This document shows positions 1 through 12,978 of a DNA stretch of 64,000 nt, in pieces; position 1 is the first letter of the stretch; each line of letters opens with the position of its first letter. The position numbers and the translations under genes were made by a program. The stretch lies in NCBI GenBank assembly GCA_016271365.2, contig CM057459.1:820505001-820569000 (forward strand), given 5' to 3'. The notes under the pieces were generated by a model. That model was given only the letters and a program-made list of their open reading frames with translations, was not told the DNA's origin and searched no databases. This DNA is from Neoceratodus forsteri. Lineage: Eukaryota; Chordata; Ceratodontiformes; Ceratodontidae.

Positions 1-844
1 TATTGTTACAATAGTGATATCGTCTCATGAGTTACTGGGTCAAAATTATTAATCAACAGACTAATATTATGCCTCTACTACGCCTTAGAGAAAATTATAT
101 TGGCATAACCGAATTTTAGGTCTCCTTGGGTCAAAAATATTCAACGTATTTTGGGCTGTGTTAATATGCTTCATCTTTGGACAGATTGGGAGAAATCAAT
201 ATCAATATCTTATGTGTTTAAGGAGTATGTTAAAAGAAAATACTTAGGCTTGCCTATGATAAGCAAATGGAGCTCCTCAGTTCAACATCAGGCCAAGTGG
301 TTAGCTCAAAATAAAATTGATGTATTTATAGAAAAATATCTTACTCTTGGGCTGTCCTGTGAGAAAGAAAATGATTACTTGGGCAAGACTGGGAATCATC
401 TGTTCTAAATATGCTTTTTAATAAGACAACTCCACCCAATTTAGGTTTGAGTTTTGCAGATGTAACAAGGGTTTTCAAGAAGATCTTTATCATATTACGG
501 TACAGTGCCCTTTATATAAAACCCCGCGGTTTAATCTGTTAAATGATTTCCTTATTAAATATGTGAATGTAAAATATGATATTTTATTCATACTTCTTCA
601 CCCTCAGACATTGGAGGACGCTAAAATGGTTTCAAGTTTTTTTTATCAAGTGTTGAAACACAAAGAAAAATGTCTCTCTGCCTATGATAATTGATTTGTT
701 CATGGATTTTTATGTGTCAAAATTTTAAATGTAATATTAGATTTAATATTTTTTTCTCTTCTTTTTTGTACATAATTTTATGCTTTTAGTATGTTGTAAA
801 GGCTTGATTGCCGAACAATAAAACATTGAACCTGGAAAAAAAAA
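1..844 (+). pseudogene. 3' end of a non-LTR retrotransposon (LINE), clade unresolved
   Basis: An open stretch at 151-408 and its continuation in a shifted frame to about 690 look like the C-terminal part of a LINE ORF2. At about 456-515 the frame reads a Cys/His cluster (FCRCNKGFQEDLYHITVQCP), the kind of C-terminal knuckle seen in several LINE clades. The 3' end is clear: AATAAA at 817-822 followed by an A-run from 836. The reverse transcriptase core lies outside the window to the left. Frameshifts and stops show it is dead. It could belong to the Tx1-type L1 lineage present elsewhere here, but the C-terminus differs from those copies, so I leave the clade open. Confidence 0.65.
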
Positions 845-2169
845 TCTGTTTACAGTAATATTGGAATTCTTGTTAAAAAAATATGACTACCCCTCTAGCA
901 TTTGTTTAATATGAAGCATTTACTCCTTGACCCTATTTGTTAAACTAGCATGTAAAATCTTCTTGAAGAAAATGAGTTTCTTGAAACACTACATAGTTGA
1001 GTGCACATTTATCTGTATAATTAACAATTCTTTTTTTCCTTTTAGTGTTTCCCTCATACTCTTAATGTTCCATATTAGTAATTTACAAGCATTAGCTACA
1101 AATACTTTATATATTAAAGAAAACTGATAATGAAGTGTACCTTTGATGATATCTTTACATACATGTTTGATGACACTTTCATTACATATCATGCATATAT
1201 AGTTGGGCATGTTTACCAAGTAGAATATAACACATGTTTTAATTTTAGCACTCACTTTTTTCTTTTTTCCCCAACCCTCCCCCTTCCACCTAGTACGTCT
1301 CCCCTCCACCACCCTCCATATGCAATTCAGAAAGAAACTGTCAATCGCATCTCCTCTAACTTGCATCTACTACTCCCCCACTACCTTCCACAACCCAATT
1401 TGAATTCCTTGCATTGATTCTCTTTTTTCATCAATATCTGTAAACATTACAATTAGTATGAATCCTATTACCTCATAGTATCCTTGACTTACTTCATGCT
1501 CTAATAGCCCTTACCCCCCATACACCAATCACAATGGCCATGAGTGACATGTGGCATCAAAAGAACCTTGGTTCATGAGCTGGAGTCATTCACCATTCAT
1601 TTTCATCCTATAACTATTAGCATGCATAAAAATTGAAAAGCCAGATGACAGGACAGAGAGAGACAAAAAAAAAATCTTCTTCTCTTACCTCTTCCCATCC
1701 CTCCCTCTCGTCACCCTCCTTCTTATCCTACAGCTATTCTTTCTTGATATATCTTTTTACAGTTTAATTATATTCAAAACTGAATTCATTGTGATCAAAC
1801 ACTGATTATAAATATCAGCTGGTTACAAAAATGAAATACATTCAGATAATCAATAAAAAAACATGGCAGTTTAATCTTTTCTCCAGTGATAGTGGTTAAA
1901 GCTTGTCTGACATTGAGTCTCTGAGTTCATTTAGCTGGCAGTATTTTAAAATGTGAGAGATAAGTAGTATCCCATAATGTGATCATTTGAATTTTTCTTC
2001 CCTTTCCCGCTCACTCTTCCTTTTCCTCGCTTCTGCTCCAGACCTTCTCTTGATTGAAAATAAGAATGATCATAACTTCTCTGTTCTCTGCAGTCTTTAT
2101 ACATCCATAGTATTTGTGAGATCATGTTCAGTCAAAGTAACTTTTTCTGTTGAACCTAGGTTTGCTTAT
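845..2169. other. unassigned AT-rich sequence
   Basis: I recognise no gene here. It holds a pyrimidine-rich stretch at about 1250-1400 and a short A-run near 1664. Part of it may be the downstream remainder of the minus-strand L1 whose ORF1 follows, but I see no reverse transcriptase motif to support that. Confidence 0.4.
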
Positions 2170-3693
2170 TATATCCATTAGCTATTTCATTTAGGAAAAA
2201 GTCATAGGTTTTTTTGATTGCTCTTAAGAAGAACAATGTTGACGTTTTCCCCAAAGTCCAGATGTCGTTGTTCCATTGTTTAGTATGTGTTTATTTGTTT
2301 TGTCTTATGTTTATGTTATTTATTGGTTTTGTATTTAGGGCATATACTATTTCATTTTATTCAACTCAGTCATTTACATCTGGTTTTCTAGCCTGCGTAG
2401 CAGCAAGATTAGCAGCCAGTATCAATGTACTAGCAAGTGGGAGCATTGTGAGATGAATCCCCATCTCATTAAGCATTGCTTTGGCTTTATCAAATGCTTT
2501 TCATGACATTACAGTCTCAACACTGAAATCTGGGTAAACTGAAAAGGTTATTCCTTCTGCTACCAGTCCTTTATTTATTCTGGTTTTTCTGAGGATATGT
2601 TCCCAATCCTGAAAGTAGTGGGGTTTAATGTATACTGGTCTGTTGAATGATTAACTCCAGTGTTGTTATTCTGCCACTGGTCATATGTTCCTCCCCAGTG
2701 AACGTGGTCTGGCAATATCTTTTCCTCTGGATAATTGTATCCCATTGCTTTTGTTATTCATTTTTTTTAAAAAAAGGGGGACAGGATCTCCCTTCCACTG
2801 CTTCTGGAATATTAATGACTTTTAGGTTATTGCATCAGGATCTAGCCTCCTGGTTTGTTACTTTTTGTTGCAAAATTTTTAATTGGGTATTGCATTTTTT
2901 AAGCTGGTGTTGAATGGGGGAAAGTGTACCCTCTGAATTGCTCACCCACTGCACTACCTTGGTTGTTCTGATAGTTAAAGATTCCAGTTTATTTCTTAAG
3001 AAATTGATTTATTTTGTTAGTAGTGTCAGAGCTTTTGTCATGGATTCAAAGCCCTTTTCTATGTCCGACTGGATTTCTTTTTTAAATCTGGTTAGTATTT
3101 TGATTTTATTACTAGTCTGGCTTATACTTGGTTCTGCATTGTTTGGCTTTTTATTTTGTGCTTCACTTAATGTGGCAGACTCATGTGCATGTGCTATATC
3201 TGTTGGCACCTTGTTGCATTTATTTTTATTCATAGTACTTTCAGTTGATACTGCCTTGTGGTTATCTACATTCATGTAAGTGGGAATACTCTCCAAATTT
3301 CATGAAAAGTAAAAATATTTAGTTCAGACCTCATCTCTTTGTTGATTTCTGTCTTGTCATGATTTTCCATTTCTCTGATGTGGTAAATTCCTTGAAATGT
3401 TTCAATAGGTCTCCTAGGTTGTACCTGGTATGCCTGGCCCTTGGCGTCTGATACCAAAGTGTGTTCCAGTTGTAAGCCAGCTGCTGCAGCCATTGAGGTA
3501 TTCCTGTTTTCTGGTGTAACTGGCATAGGCAAATCAGCTCTGGTAATGTTTAGTCTGAAAACATAATGAATTGCCATTTTATTTGTTGTAACCATGTCTG
3601 AGATGTAGTTTCTCCTGCAAGTTGATCTTTTGCCTCCAAGTTACATTTAGAGCAAGTGTTTTTCAGCTGTTTGGCTGCTTGATTTTGTTCCAT
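2170..3693 (-). pseudogene. canonical L1 ORF1 protein remnant (coiled coil, RRM, C-terminal domain)
   Basis: Read on the minus strand from a start codon at 3693 (MEQNQAAKQLK). ORF1p of L1 is an RNA-binding chaperone that trimerises through a coiled coil. Visible in order: a polar N-terminal part (about 3600-3010), a heptad-like stretch (about 3010-2850, including HQLKKCNTQLKILQQKV), the family's RRM entry motif (EARSxCNNLKVINIPE, about 2855-2805), and the C-terminal domain (QDWEHILRKTRINKGLV, about 2610-2560; later KAFDKAKAMLNEMGIHLT, about 2500-2455). Stops and frameshifts break it several times. This ORF1 is a different type from the zinc-knuckle ORF1s at 3.9-6.2 and 8-10.4 kb, so at least two L1 branches are present. 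Confidence 0.8.
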
Positions 3694-3935
3694 CTATTCA
3701 TTTACTCTTCATACAGATTTGACCATTCTATTTAGCTTAACCAGGAAAAAGCTGAAAAAAACATTGTCTGTAGCTACATGAGTTTATAGAGCAATGTTTC
3801 AGAATGCTCTGGCGATAACATAGCTCCCGTCCTAGCGACCGTCCAGTCAGCCAGCCAACTTAGAATGGAAATGACATACACTTCACATTCTCATCTGCCT
3901 TGGCAGTTGACACTGAATCTTTACAATCCACTAAA

Positions 3936-6250
3936 ATGCCCAGCAGCAGTGAGTCAGACAAGGAACAGGGGAGAAGTCTAGTGTCTCAAGTTGCTAACAT
4001 GGTATTGAAAGATGGTACGTTGGCTAACCTTTTAAATACTTATTCCTGAGGAAGATGAGAAGATTATCAAGATGTCACAGGACTGCAATACTAGTAATTC
4101 CAAAACTTGTTTTAAAGTCCCCTCTCCCAAAGCAGTCAGACTCTGACTTGTAAAACACAAAAGATCAAAGAAATGGGCATTCCAAACAATTGGGCATGCT
4201 GAAAAAGTGTTCCATACAACACGCTGTGTGATGGTCTACTGAAGCAGCTCTTAAAGCTGCTGACTGGCAGAAAAAGTCTGATGGTTCTGGTTGGGACCCA
4301 GGGATGACTCTGAGTACAAGAGAAAAAATGACTACAGTAACTCGATCCTCAGACCTGACAGTCACACTTGGTACCAGAAGCAACCCATGTTAGAGTTTTG
4401 CACCAAATCTCACAGAGGATATCACTCCCTACACAGTGCCCTGCCTTTAGTCACAGCACAACAAAATAAAAATAATGGCGTTGAAGCTGAATATGACCCA
4501 TCCAACACAGGGGATATGATTATATTACCTGCTCTTCATCGTGAATGCACAGCTTCAGACATATCAACCAGCACACCATCTGCAGCAAATGACTGAAGTA
4601 CTGGACTTGGAGGGTCTCTCAACAAAAGATAAACTGCAAAATGAGTGAGACAGAGGTACAATACAGCCCTTACTGGACACAAAAAATATACCAGGCACCT
4701 CAAAACAAATTAATCAATTGCATTTTTCTTTGGCTATGGAGAATAATGAGGGGGTGACAAATGATAAAAATGTTACTGGTTTATTATGGGAGGTCATTTT
4801 GAAAAAAGTCTCTAACTTACCCACAGCAATACAAATCATTGCTTCTCATATGGTTGGGACTACAACAGGTCAGGGCTCTGACTTAAGAAATGAAGAGGGA
4901 ATTGTCACTACAAATACAAGCAATGTAAAAGCAATATGAAACAGGGGAACTTGAACAAAAGCAACAAAGCATATGACATTCCTTTTATAATGCTCCTCTC
5001 TAATATATCATCCCAGGGTACTTCTGACTCAACTGGCACAGCACCATATGCAGAAAGATCTAAAAATATACCTCTTTCCAACAATGTTAGTACAAATAAG
5101 CCTGTAGCTAGTATTAGTAACCAAAGCATGGAACAGCTGACTGGCAGTGATGCTGGGGAAGGCTCTTCTGTGACAACAAGGAATGGATATTCCTTGTCTG
5201 ACAGACACAGATGTCAGTCATCAATCTTAGAAAACTTTGAACCACCAGAAAAAGAGCAAGAAAACACTGTGCCCCCCTTCCCCCAGTCAAACAGGTTCAG
5301 GATGGCAGATTTTTTTGCAGCACATGATCAGCCAGCACAGCGTAGAAATGCTGTGCAATTTAAGTAGAATGCAGAGACTATATCATATAGATCTTTTATT
5401 ATAAGAACTCTTTCAAAAGATTTGTTGTGTTTTGTTGCAGCAGATTTATATGTATTAGTTCATGTCCTGGAGAGAGGTTTTTATTTATTTATTTAAATTT
5501 CAAAACAATTACTTCTTTAGAGAGATTTTGGCAACAATATGGAAAAGTAAAGAACTCTCCACTTTGGGAACCATTCATTGATATACCACTCACCAAACCA
5601 ATCATCAAAAAAATGTATCTGATTTTTCAGAAGTGAAGGAGTCCATACAGCTGATGTCTTTTATTGGCTTCATCAGAAATGTTAAGTGTCCTGTTTGTAT
5701 ATTGGGCTCAAGACAGTGCATTGATGGGGGGTGGAAGGTGAAGGTTAAATTGCAACAATCTAAAAATGGGTTGCTACATTTACCAGGTATTTTGTATTGG
5801 TTGTGATATGGGTCTGTTTTTATCCTGGCCAGCACAAGACTGGCACTAAATGTAGCACAGGAACACATTTAAGTTATGTGTATGACAAACCCAAATGTAA
5901 TGTTTGTATTGAGTAAGGACATACAAATGATAAGTACCCTGACCCCTTAAGGTGTAATCCCTGTGACAAAGAAGGTCATGTTTATTGTTAATGCCCCTGG
6001 GTAGCACACAACCAGTTGGGCCGAGTTAATTACGATCATGAAGATATCATTACAGAAAGTCAGGTCAAAGCTCAGATGCTGAAAGACCCCTCCCCAAGTC
6101 CATATGCAAGACTACAACCTCAGTCTCCACCTTAAGGAGACAGATAAGATATTTCTTCCCCCTCAAATGGCCAGTGACAGACACTTTGATGCTTGACCCA
6201 GTAAGAAGAGGTGTTGGAGCACGCCTAGTTAGAACTGTGTAATAAAAAAA
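3936..6250 (+). pseudogene. Tx1-type L1 ORF1 (gag-like, zinc knuckles), copy A
   Basis: Likely start at 3936 (MPSSSESDKEQGRSL). The middle is low-complexity, Ser/Thr/Asn-rich (about 4290-5370). At about 5500-5640 it reads FKTITSLERFWQQYGKVKNS and then PLTKPIIKK, the conserved region of Tx1-family ORF1. At about 5810 a degenerate GQ..TGTKC leads into zinc knuckles at about 5887-6005 (KCNVC, GHTNDKYP, RCNPCDKEGHVY). In Tx1 elements this protein binds element RNA. Several stops and frameshifts are present. No ORF2 follows; after about 6250 the sequence becomes unrecognisable and then a tandem array. Copy B at 8-10.4 kb shares the same motif order, so these are two separate insertions of one family. 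Confidence 0.75.
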
Positions 6251-6784
6251 TTCTGCAGGCAACATTTGTGCAAAAGTTAGACTTTTGCTTCCTCTCAAGT
6301 TTGGAAATCAAATTAGCAAATCTTGCAGAAATTCTGACTTAGAATGGCAGAATAAATGTAAGAATGGTGGAGATGGTATTAAACTGCATAAAAATATTCT
6401 GCAGAATGGATTATTCTCAGAGATCAAGTCTGCCAAATTTCTTTCGGCAATTTAATACAATTACTGTGCAATTCATATATTCATTCCATGGTTCAGTGAG
6501 CCACTGAACTTCAGAATGAAAGTATGAACTGTGTTATGTTACAAGTATAAGTCCATAACCACTGCTGAGACACATGCTAAATTCTAATAATTTTTTAATT
6601 ATTGTTTGTACTGTACAGTTACTGCAGTCCACCAGTACTCTGGAACATATTTCATTGTTCAACTGGCCCATCTGACTATTCCATACAGTTCTCTTCGAAC
6701 TTTGTGCTTCATTTTCAGAAGAAATATACATCTACATGCCAATCTTAGGTTAGTGATTATGTATCACTGGCCCCATATTAATTT
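6251..6784. other. unassigned AT-rich sequence, possible MITE debris
   Basis: No gene. It contains repeated short words such as ttctgcagaat, also frequent in the small terminal-inverted-repeat element at 29.1-29.4 kb, so it may be debris of a related short element. I cannot delimit ends. Confidence 0.3.
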
Positions 6785-7715
6785 GTTTCCCTGGTGTCTA
6801 GTGGCAACCCCCACCCTCTAGTTGCTCACCCGACATTGTTTCCTTGGTGTCTAGTGGCATCCCATACACTCTGATTGCTCACCTTAGCCCTAATTAATAT
6901 TATTTCCCTGGTGCCTAGTGGAACCCCACCCCCACCCTCCAATAATGTGCCCCAGTCATAGTAATCAATATTGCTTGTTTCCCTGGTGTCTAGTGGTACC
7001 CTGCACCCTTCAATCACTCACCCCAGCCATCAGTGTTGTTTTCCTGGTGTCTAGTGGCACCCTCAACCGTCAGATCACTTCCCTGGCCATCAATATTGTT
7101 TTACTGGTGTCTAGTGGCACCCCCTTCCCTACAGTTGCTCGCCCCAGCCATAATTAATATTTCCCAGCTGTCTAGTGGCACTCCCACCCTCTGATTACTC
7201 ACCCCATCCATCAATATTGTTTCACTTGTGTCTAGTGGCACCCCTCTCTGATCACTCACCATAGCCATAATTAATATTTCCTTGGTGTCTAATGGCTTTC
7301 TCTCCCTCTGGTTACTTGCCTCAGCCATCAATATTGTTTCTCTGGTGTCTAGTGGAACCCCCCACCCTCCAATTGCTTGCCCTGGCTGTAATTAATATTT
7401 TCTTGGTGTCTAGTTGCACCCCCACCCTCCAATTGCTCACTGTTGTCATCAATATTGTTTCATTGATGTCTAGCGGTACATTCATCCTCCAGTCGCTCAC
7501 TCCACCTGTAATTAATATTTCCCTGGTGTCTAGTGGCACCCCCACTCTCCCATTACTCACCCTGACCATCAATATTGTTTCTGTGGTATCTTGCGTCACC
7601 CCCTACCATTTTATTGCTCACTCTGGCTGTCATTATTTTTTCCCTGGCATCTAGTAGCCCCCATCCTCCAATCACTTAACCCAGCCATCAATATTATTCT
7701 CTAGTGCCCCCCCAC
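6785..7715 (+). repeat. tandem array A, ~60-bp units carrying a tRNA-Glu-5'-like motif
   Basis: About fifteen degenerate head-to-tail units of roughly 55-68 bp. Each carries a core close to TTCCCTGGTGTCTAGTGGCA, then a C-rich tract (ACCCCCACCCTCC), a stretch like AATTGCTCACCCCAGCC and an AT-rich link ending in ATCAATATTGTT or AATTAATATT. The core equals the first 18 nt of vertebrate tRNA-Glu (TCCCTGGTGGTCTAGTGG) minus one G. Open frames through the array on either strand are repeats of the unit, not genes. The same core is in array B (24.9-25.4 kb) and in the palindromic elements. Confidence 0.85.
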
Positions 7716-8049
7716 ACCACCTATACTGGGTTGGGTACTACACCAACCTGCCACCCCCTTCCATACATAGTCAGTTGCTGCTTGAGTCAGAAAATGTGGA
7801 TTTGGGAGCGCATAAGGTAACTGGAACAGCCCTCCTCTCACCATCTCAGCCAGCTGCTATATCTCTGACGAAGCAGAGCAGCTGTCTGTGTGAAATGTAA
7901 GCCATTTAATGTTACTAGTCACTATATGTGACTATACAGCCAGTAGATATGTTCATAGTACTTGAGCAGTTTGTTTAAGTAAAACGTTTTTATACTGAGG
8001 TTCTTGGTTTGGATGCTGTTTTTTGCCATGAACTACATATAATAAAGCC
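7716..8049. other. unassigned flank between tandem array A and the Tx1 ORF1 copy B
   Basis: No gene or repeat that I recognise. It may be the remainder of the element that carries array A. Confidence 0.3.
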
Positions 8050-10440
8050 ACATATAAAATCTAACAACCCTGCACAAAAAGAACAACAGGGAACTTGATC
8101 TCTCAGACTGCAGCATGGATAGCATTCAGGCTCTGAACTACTGAGGACTAATTATCCAGATGATTGATCAGTTGAGAAAGCCTTGGAAGAAGCTGTTTGG
8201 AAAAAGACTCCTGGAGGCCTGTGGATCCCTGATACAGAGAAATAATCAACACCCCACAGCATCCCAAGGAAAACTGCATCCCAAGACATTCTTCACAAAG
8301 AAAAAATGGGACACATGAAGGAAACTACTACAGTAATGACTGTAGTAGCACAGCTACATAAGTCAAATACACCGAGAAAAGCATTCCCTGATATGCAAAA
8401 GGGGAGAGTTGCTGTAGCACCTAAGTCTGTTGAAAGGGGGAGATGATAATCTTTCTCCTCCTACTGCGGGTGAACATCCAGTAAAAATGAATATTGTACA
8501 GCAGCCTGTAATAGATTTTGAAGCTGATAAAAAGGTTGTGCATCAAACAAGCAATGATACTTCTAAAAGGGAGAATCATGTGGAGAAATAAAATATCCCC
8601 CACCAGGAGCAGAACTCTAATAACCTGCACAACATTGAAGTACAGACTAGAAAATATTTTTTCTGGTAATTCCATGGCTAATTTAGAAAACCCTACTTCT
8701 ACAAATGAATATCCCCCCCCCCCCAACACACACGCACACAATGGAGAAAGTCACAGATGGGGCAGAACAGGAACCTAATGTACCAGAAAAGATATTTTCA
8801 AATAGCACAGAGGACACAACAGCAGTTTCTGCTCAAAATTTAAAACCTTCTGCTGAAACTGAGAACTTCAATAATAATATTAGGGAGCCAGGTTATGAGC
8901 AGCTCAGCCCCACAAATACACCAACAAGTGACGAATCTGAGCAGGATATGGGGGTTTTCTCAGCAGATGAAGGCCCTAGCAAACTGAATAAGCTAGACAC
9001 TGGCAAAGATTTAGAATGATAGACAGATTTACAAGCTTACCAGCTCTAGCCCAAAGGTGGAATGTTGTTCTCTTAATGTACCGGGAGGTTTAGAACCAGC
9101 TCCAGATAGGCTGTACATGGTGAAAACTCTTTTGAAAGAATCTATGCATTTTTTCGCCACTGAAATTTATTCACTAATTCATACACCATGAGATCACTTT
9201 TTTGATATTAGCTTTAAAACTGTGGCAAATCTTGAACGTTTTTGGTCTAAAGACATATGACAAATTATTCCCCACCCTGGATCCCAATCCAGGCTATCCC
9301 TCTGAAAAAAATTACTATAAAAATGGTGACAGTTATATTGAAGAATGAAGGGGTGAATGATTTAATATTAAATAATGGTTGTCACAGAAATGTGATGTAA
9401 TGGGCGCCTTTGATCCAATCATGGATGATGAAATATGGACTGGTAGCTGAAGGTTTACAGTGAAATTAAGCCATGGTCCTGAATGGCTCTACAACATTGG
9501 TTCAACAACTTTGTTGTTGACTGACATTACGGTGATGACTTTATGTTGACTGAAATTGTGGTCAGTATTAAACTGTTCACTACAGAATTAGCTTTCTTTG
9601 GGGGGGCTTTGCCCCCTGAACCCCCCATGTGGGGGGATCTGCTCCCCCTGCAGCCCCTGTAACTGAACTAATCAACTCTGAGTCAGAGTTGATTCAGAGA
9701 TGGAGTACATGACCCCCAGAAAGCAGTGTCGGGTCCTGTGTTGACAGTACAGTAACCTGATGATGTTGTCGCTGTACTGTAGTTTGCGGTGCTGGTTTTG
9801 ATCTCTGATCGGCATACAGTCCTGAATGAATTCAGTGCCTTCCAAGTGTCTTTTGCCTAGGAAAAGATAGATGCTACTATCAAGGCCAACCAAAAAAATG
9901 TTTCAAATGTAGATCTGGAAATCATTTAAGTAATGCATGTGACAAAATAAATTGCAATTTTTGTCTTGATTATGGTCAGGTTGGAAAATTGTATCCAATT
10001 GACTTCAGGTATAACTGATGCAATGAGTGTGGACATTCATATTGGCACTGAAGGTGGGCAGCTCATAACTGTAAGGACAAACTTACCTAAGAATACCCAC
10101 TGTCATCTGTACAAAAATCTAATATTCAAAAAAGACAAAAAGAAGCAGTAAAGAAATTAATATAATATCCTAGTCTAGCTTCCCCTGAGATAGAAAGGCA
10201 ACAAGCAGAACATCAAAAAGATTTACAGCTGCACATGAATTATCTCAGATTCCAGCCATTAGAGAACTAGTCCACAAAGTAGAAGACGTGATGGGAATGG
10301 AAGCTCCATTTCTATAAAACAAGGATGAAAGATATAGCCCTGACAAGAACACTCTAACAAGTGCACAAGACAAGATTATTGGCAATTATTATAATATAAC
10401 CTTACTACTTGGTTGCCAGTGTTCTAGTAGGGTTACATTA
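8050..10440 (+). pseudogene. Tx1-type L1 ORF1 (gag-like, zinc knuckles), copy B; 5' part of the 8-29.5 kb element
   Basis: Polar, Ser/Thr/Glu-rich N-terminal half (best frame about 8705-9019). At about 9200-9260 it reads FKTVANLERFW, then KNEGVNDLI and CDVMGAFDPIMDDEIWTG (about 9335-9440), matching copy A and Tx1 ORF1. An insertion of about 0.3 kb interrupts at about 9500-9845. The frame then gives YYQGQPKKCFKCRSGNHL with a complete CX2CX4HX4C knuckle (about 9868-9935) and two degenerate knuckles to about 10085 (CNFC..., CNECGHSYWH). The tail to 10440 is weak. Many stops. The ORF1 C-terminal part appears to resume at 13.5 kb beyond the hAT insertion, leading into ORF2. Confidence 0.75.
9500..9845. 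mobile_element. short insertion inside Tx1 ORF1 copy B
   Basis: ORF1 homology stops at about 9500 and resumes at about 9846 just before the GQPKKC knuckle motif. The insert holds a perfect palindrome (AATCAACTCTGA/GTCAGAGTTGATT, about 9670-9694) and a G/C-tract hairpin (gggggggctttgccccc and neighbours, about 9600-9655). This is consistent with a small non-autonomous DNA element. Ends are approximate. Confidence 0.5.
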
Positions 10441-10485
10441 ACCCAGGTTACCCTTTCATGTACAGCCTCTTCACAGTGTAGGTTT

Positions 10486-11808
10486 TTCATACTTAGGATC
10501 GCCACCTTTGGATTAGGCAAAAACTGGATCCTAAGCTCCACCCCTAGCCCCACCCCTTTTCATGACTCATCATGTATTGATCCTCCTAAAAAGCCATTTG
10601 TTATATCAATAAAAGATAACACTTAAAGCAGTGCAACAAAAATGTGAAGTTACTGTACTGTACCTGTTGAAGTTACTTTCCTAGGTTCTTCCTAGTTATT
10701 TATTTACTTATGTATTTATTTAACAAGAAACATAGAAACATAGACTTCGACGGCAGATAAGAACCGCTTGGCCCACCTAGTCTGCTCATTTCCCTACCTA
10801 GAGGATAAGCTGCAGATCCTATTTAACCAACAGCCTATTTCTTCCTACCCCCCACAAAAATTGCCTTATGTCTGTCCCATCCATTATCGAATTCTCCCAC
10901 AGTTTTAGACCCCACAACCTCCTCAGGAAGGCTGTTCTATGTGTCCACCACCCTTTCTGTGAAAAAATACTTCCTCACATTGCCCCTCAGCCGCCCCCCA
11001 CCATCTTCAAATTGTGTCCCCTTGTTCTTGCACATCTCTTTTTCTGAAAGATTCTACCCTCTTGGACTTTGTTGATTCCACTGAGATACTTAAACGTTTC
11101 TATCATGTCCCCCCATTTATTTATTGACATTGGTTTACCAGATAAACATGCAGAGATAAAAGAAATCTCATTTACTGATATGATCGGGGGTGGGAGACAA
11201 GGGAAATACTGTAAATAGCATACAACAGTATACATGGCATATAATAATACTTAAAGAAATAAAGAAATTGTTTACTAGAATGTGTACTTTATCTTTTTCT
11301 GTCTCCATTTCTTTTTCATGTCCACAGTACTATTTCAAAGCCAAAGAAGTGACCATACTTTTTTCTTGAGGTAAAAAATAATTTCAAACATTTAAAAATG
11401 TCTACACTCTGTTGGAAGTGAAAATGTTTACCAGCAAATGAAAGTGGAAGACAACTGGCGCTGTTACTGTTACGGGGGGGGGGGGCAGCTTTGCTACTAT
11501 GCCACTTCAAGATGCAGTGGAAAAGATTAGGTTAAGTAAGTGTTAATAGTGTTAATGACCATACTCTACACCTCCCATGTTGACTGCTTTCACAAACAAA
11601 GGGCTATACTGATGACAGAACTTGTTTATAATGTGGATATGTAGCTGAAACAATGAATGATATGGCAAAATCTGTTTTAAAAGTATGTGAGCACTCAAAA
11701 TGGCTCAAAAACCTGACCAGCACAGAGCAAAACTGGATTACCTGATAGGGACCCTGAAAACCTGATCACCTGGTAAAAAACCTGACAGGTGGCAACCCTA
11801 TTCATACT
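10486..11808. mobile_element. hAT-like non-autonomous DNA transposon with 8-bp target duplication
   Basis: The 8-bp sequence TTCATACT lies at 10486-10493 and again at 11801-11808. Between them the element begins TAGGATCGCCACCT (10494) and ends AGGTGGCAACCCTA (11800), an imperfect terminal inverted repeat (TAGGRTYGCCACCT). An 8-bp duplication with short TIRs is the hAT hallmark. There is no transposase frame, so it is non-autonomous. A CR1 3' end sits inside. The insertion lies within the Tx1 L1 ORF1 region and so is younger than that L1. Confidence 0.85.
10728..11125 (-). mobile_element. CR1 LINE 3' end, nested in the hAT element
   Basis: On the minus strand it reads GDMIETFKYLSGINKVQEG (about 11110-11055) and continues through the usual CR1 C-terminal tail, ending in the CR1-type 3' sequence whose plus-strand form is acatagaaacatagacttcg...cggcagataagaacc (10728-10775). 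Only the last ~0.4 kb is present, the usual 5' truncation from target-primed reverse transcription. Similar 3' ends occur at 26.1 and 41.9 kb. Confidence 0.85.
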
Positions 11809-12978
11809 AGTAATGAATAAAGTCCCAGCTATGTTTAGTGAAACTTTTACTTTTCACTGCTAAAAGTGGCTGTCCTATGTACCTATGTCCCGTTATTCAA
11901 TCATTTTAGTGAGCCAGCATAAATAATGATGTTTATAACTTTGAGAAGGAGAACAATGGAAACCTGCAATCATGCTGATTGTTAAGCTCATTAAAAAAAA
12001 GAAAACACACTTTTCGGATTTCTTTTTTTTTTCTCCCCCAGCTGCACCACTCAATACCATCATTGCAAGCAAGCATGATAGTTGACTGAGTGTCATACAC
12101 ATACTGTACTCATACACAGACTGTGCATAAGTATGTGTGTGACTCTGTGTAACACAGTCAGCTAAATAAATAAAGTATAAACATTTTATCTCTTTATTCT
12201 TTTTTTGCTCGGCTCTCACAAATAGCACCAATAACATGGTCATGATAGTAATTCATTGAGCGTGGACTCCTACCGTAACTCAACATGCTTGGTGAAGACC
12301 CCATGGAAGAAAGAGAAGTGAAACCAATGTTCATCAAAACAGTATATTTATTTCCACCATTATGAGTCCAGCTCATCATAATTATAAAAGACAAAGTACT
12401 TCTGTCCCACAAAAATCCTTTATTCTTGTTGGCTGTGATGTTAACCAATTCGCCCACTCACTCGCTAGTACCATTTCACAGTTTTATAGAGTGACTGTAT
12501 TCTCACTCTCTGTAGTGTGCATGACTGTAGTCAGCATTACCTGTTACAAAAAAAATTAAATAACAGTTGAACTATGCTCTTTTTAGTAATGAAATTATGA
12601 TAAGAACACAATTAAGCAGGACTTGCACTGGGGACTACTGTACATCACATTATGTGCATTCAGAATACAATCTCCCCTCCCTTGTCCATGTCTGTTGGTT
12701 CATCCAACTACAATAGCCGAGTGTTGATGAATTATACCAGAATTAATGATGCATGGACAGAATATTACTTATGAAAATCCATACTGTTCTGTACTTTCTG
12801 AAAATGAATAGTGCAAAGTGAGTTATTGTTCAAAAGAAATCAGGGCATTAAATAGGGATATGTACACTTAGTAACCCTCCGCCTCCCTTAAATGCAGGCT
12901 GATAAGCACAGCTACAGTATGACCACCTGACGATAAATATTTTTATCACTCATTTCTATAGATTGCAGGTTACAAAAC
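11809..12978. other. unassigned sequence between the hAT element and small palindromes
   Basis: No gene recognised; the short open frames lack any known motif. By position it may contain one or more further insertions into the Tx1 ORF1, whose tail resumes near 13.5 kb. Confidence 0.35.

Noticed and set aside
6826..7654. Repetitive protein (recurring LDTRE/TILM on the minus strand and LVSSGTP on the plus strand)
   Set aside because: Pure translation of tandem array A in three frames; frame is kept only where unit lengths happen to be multiples of three.
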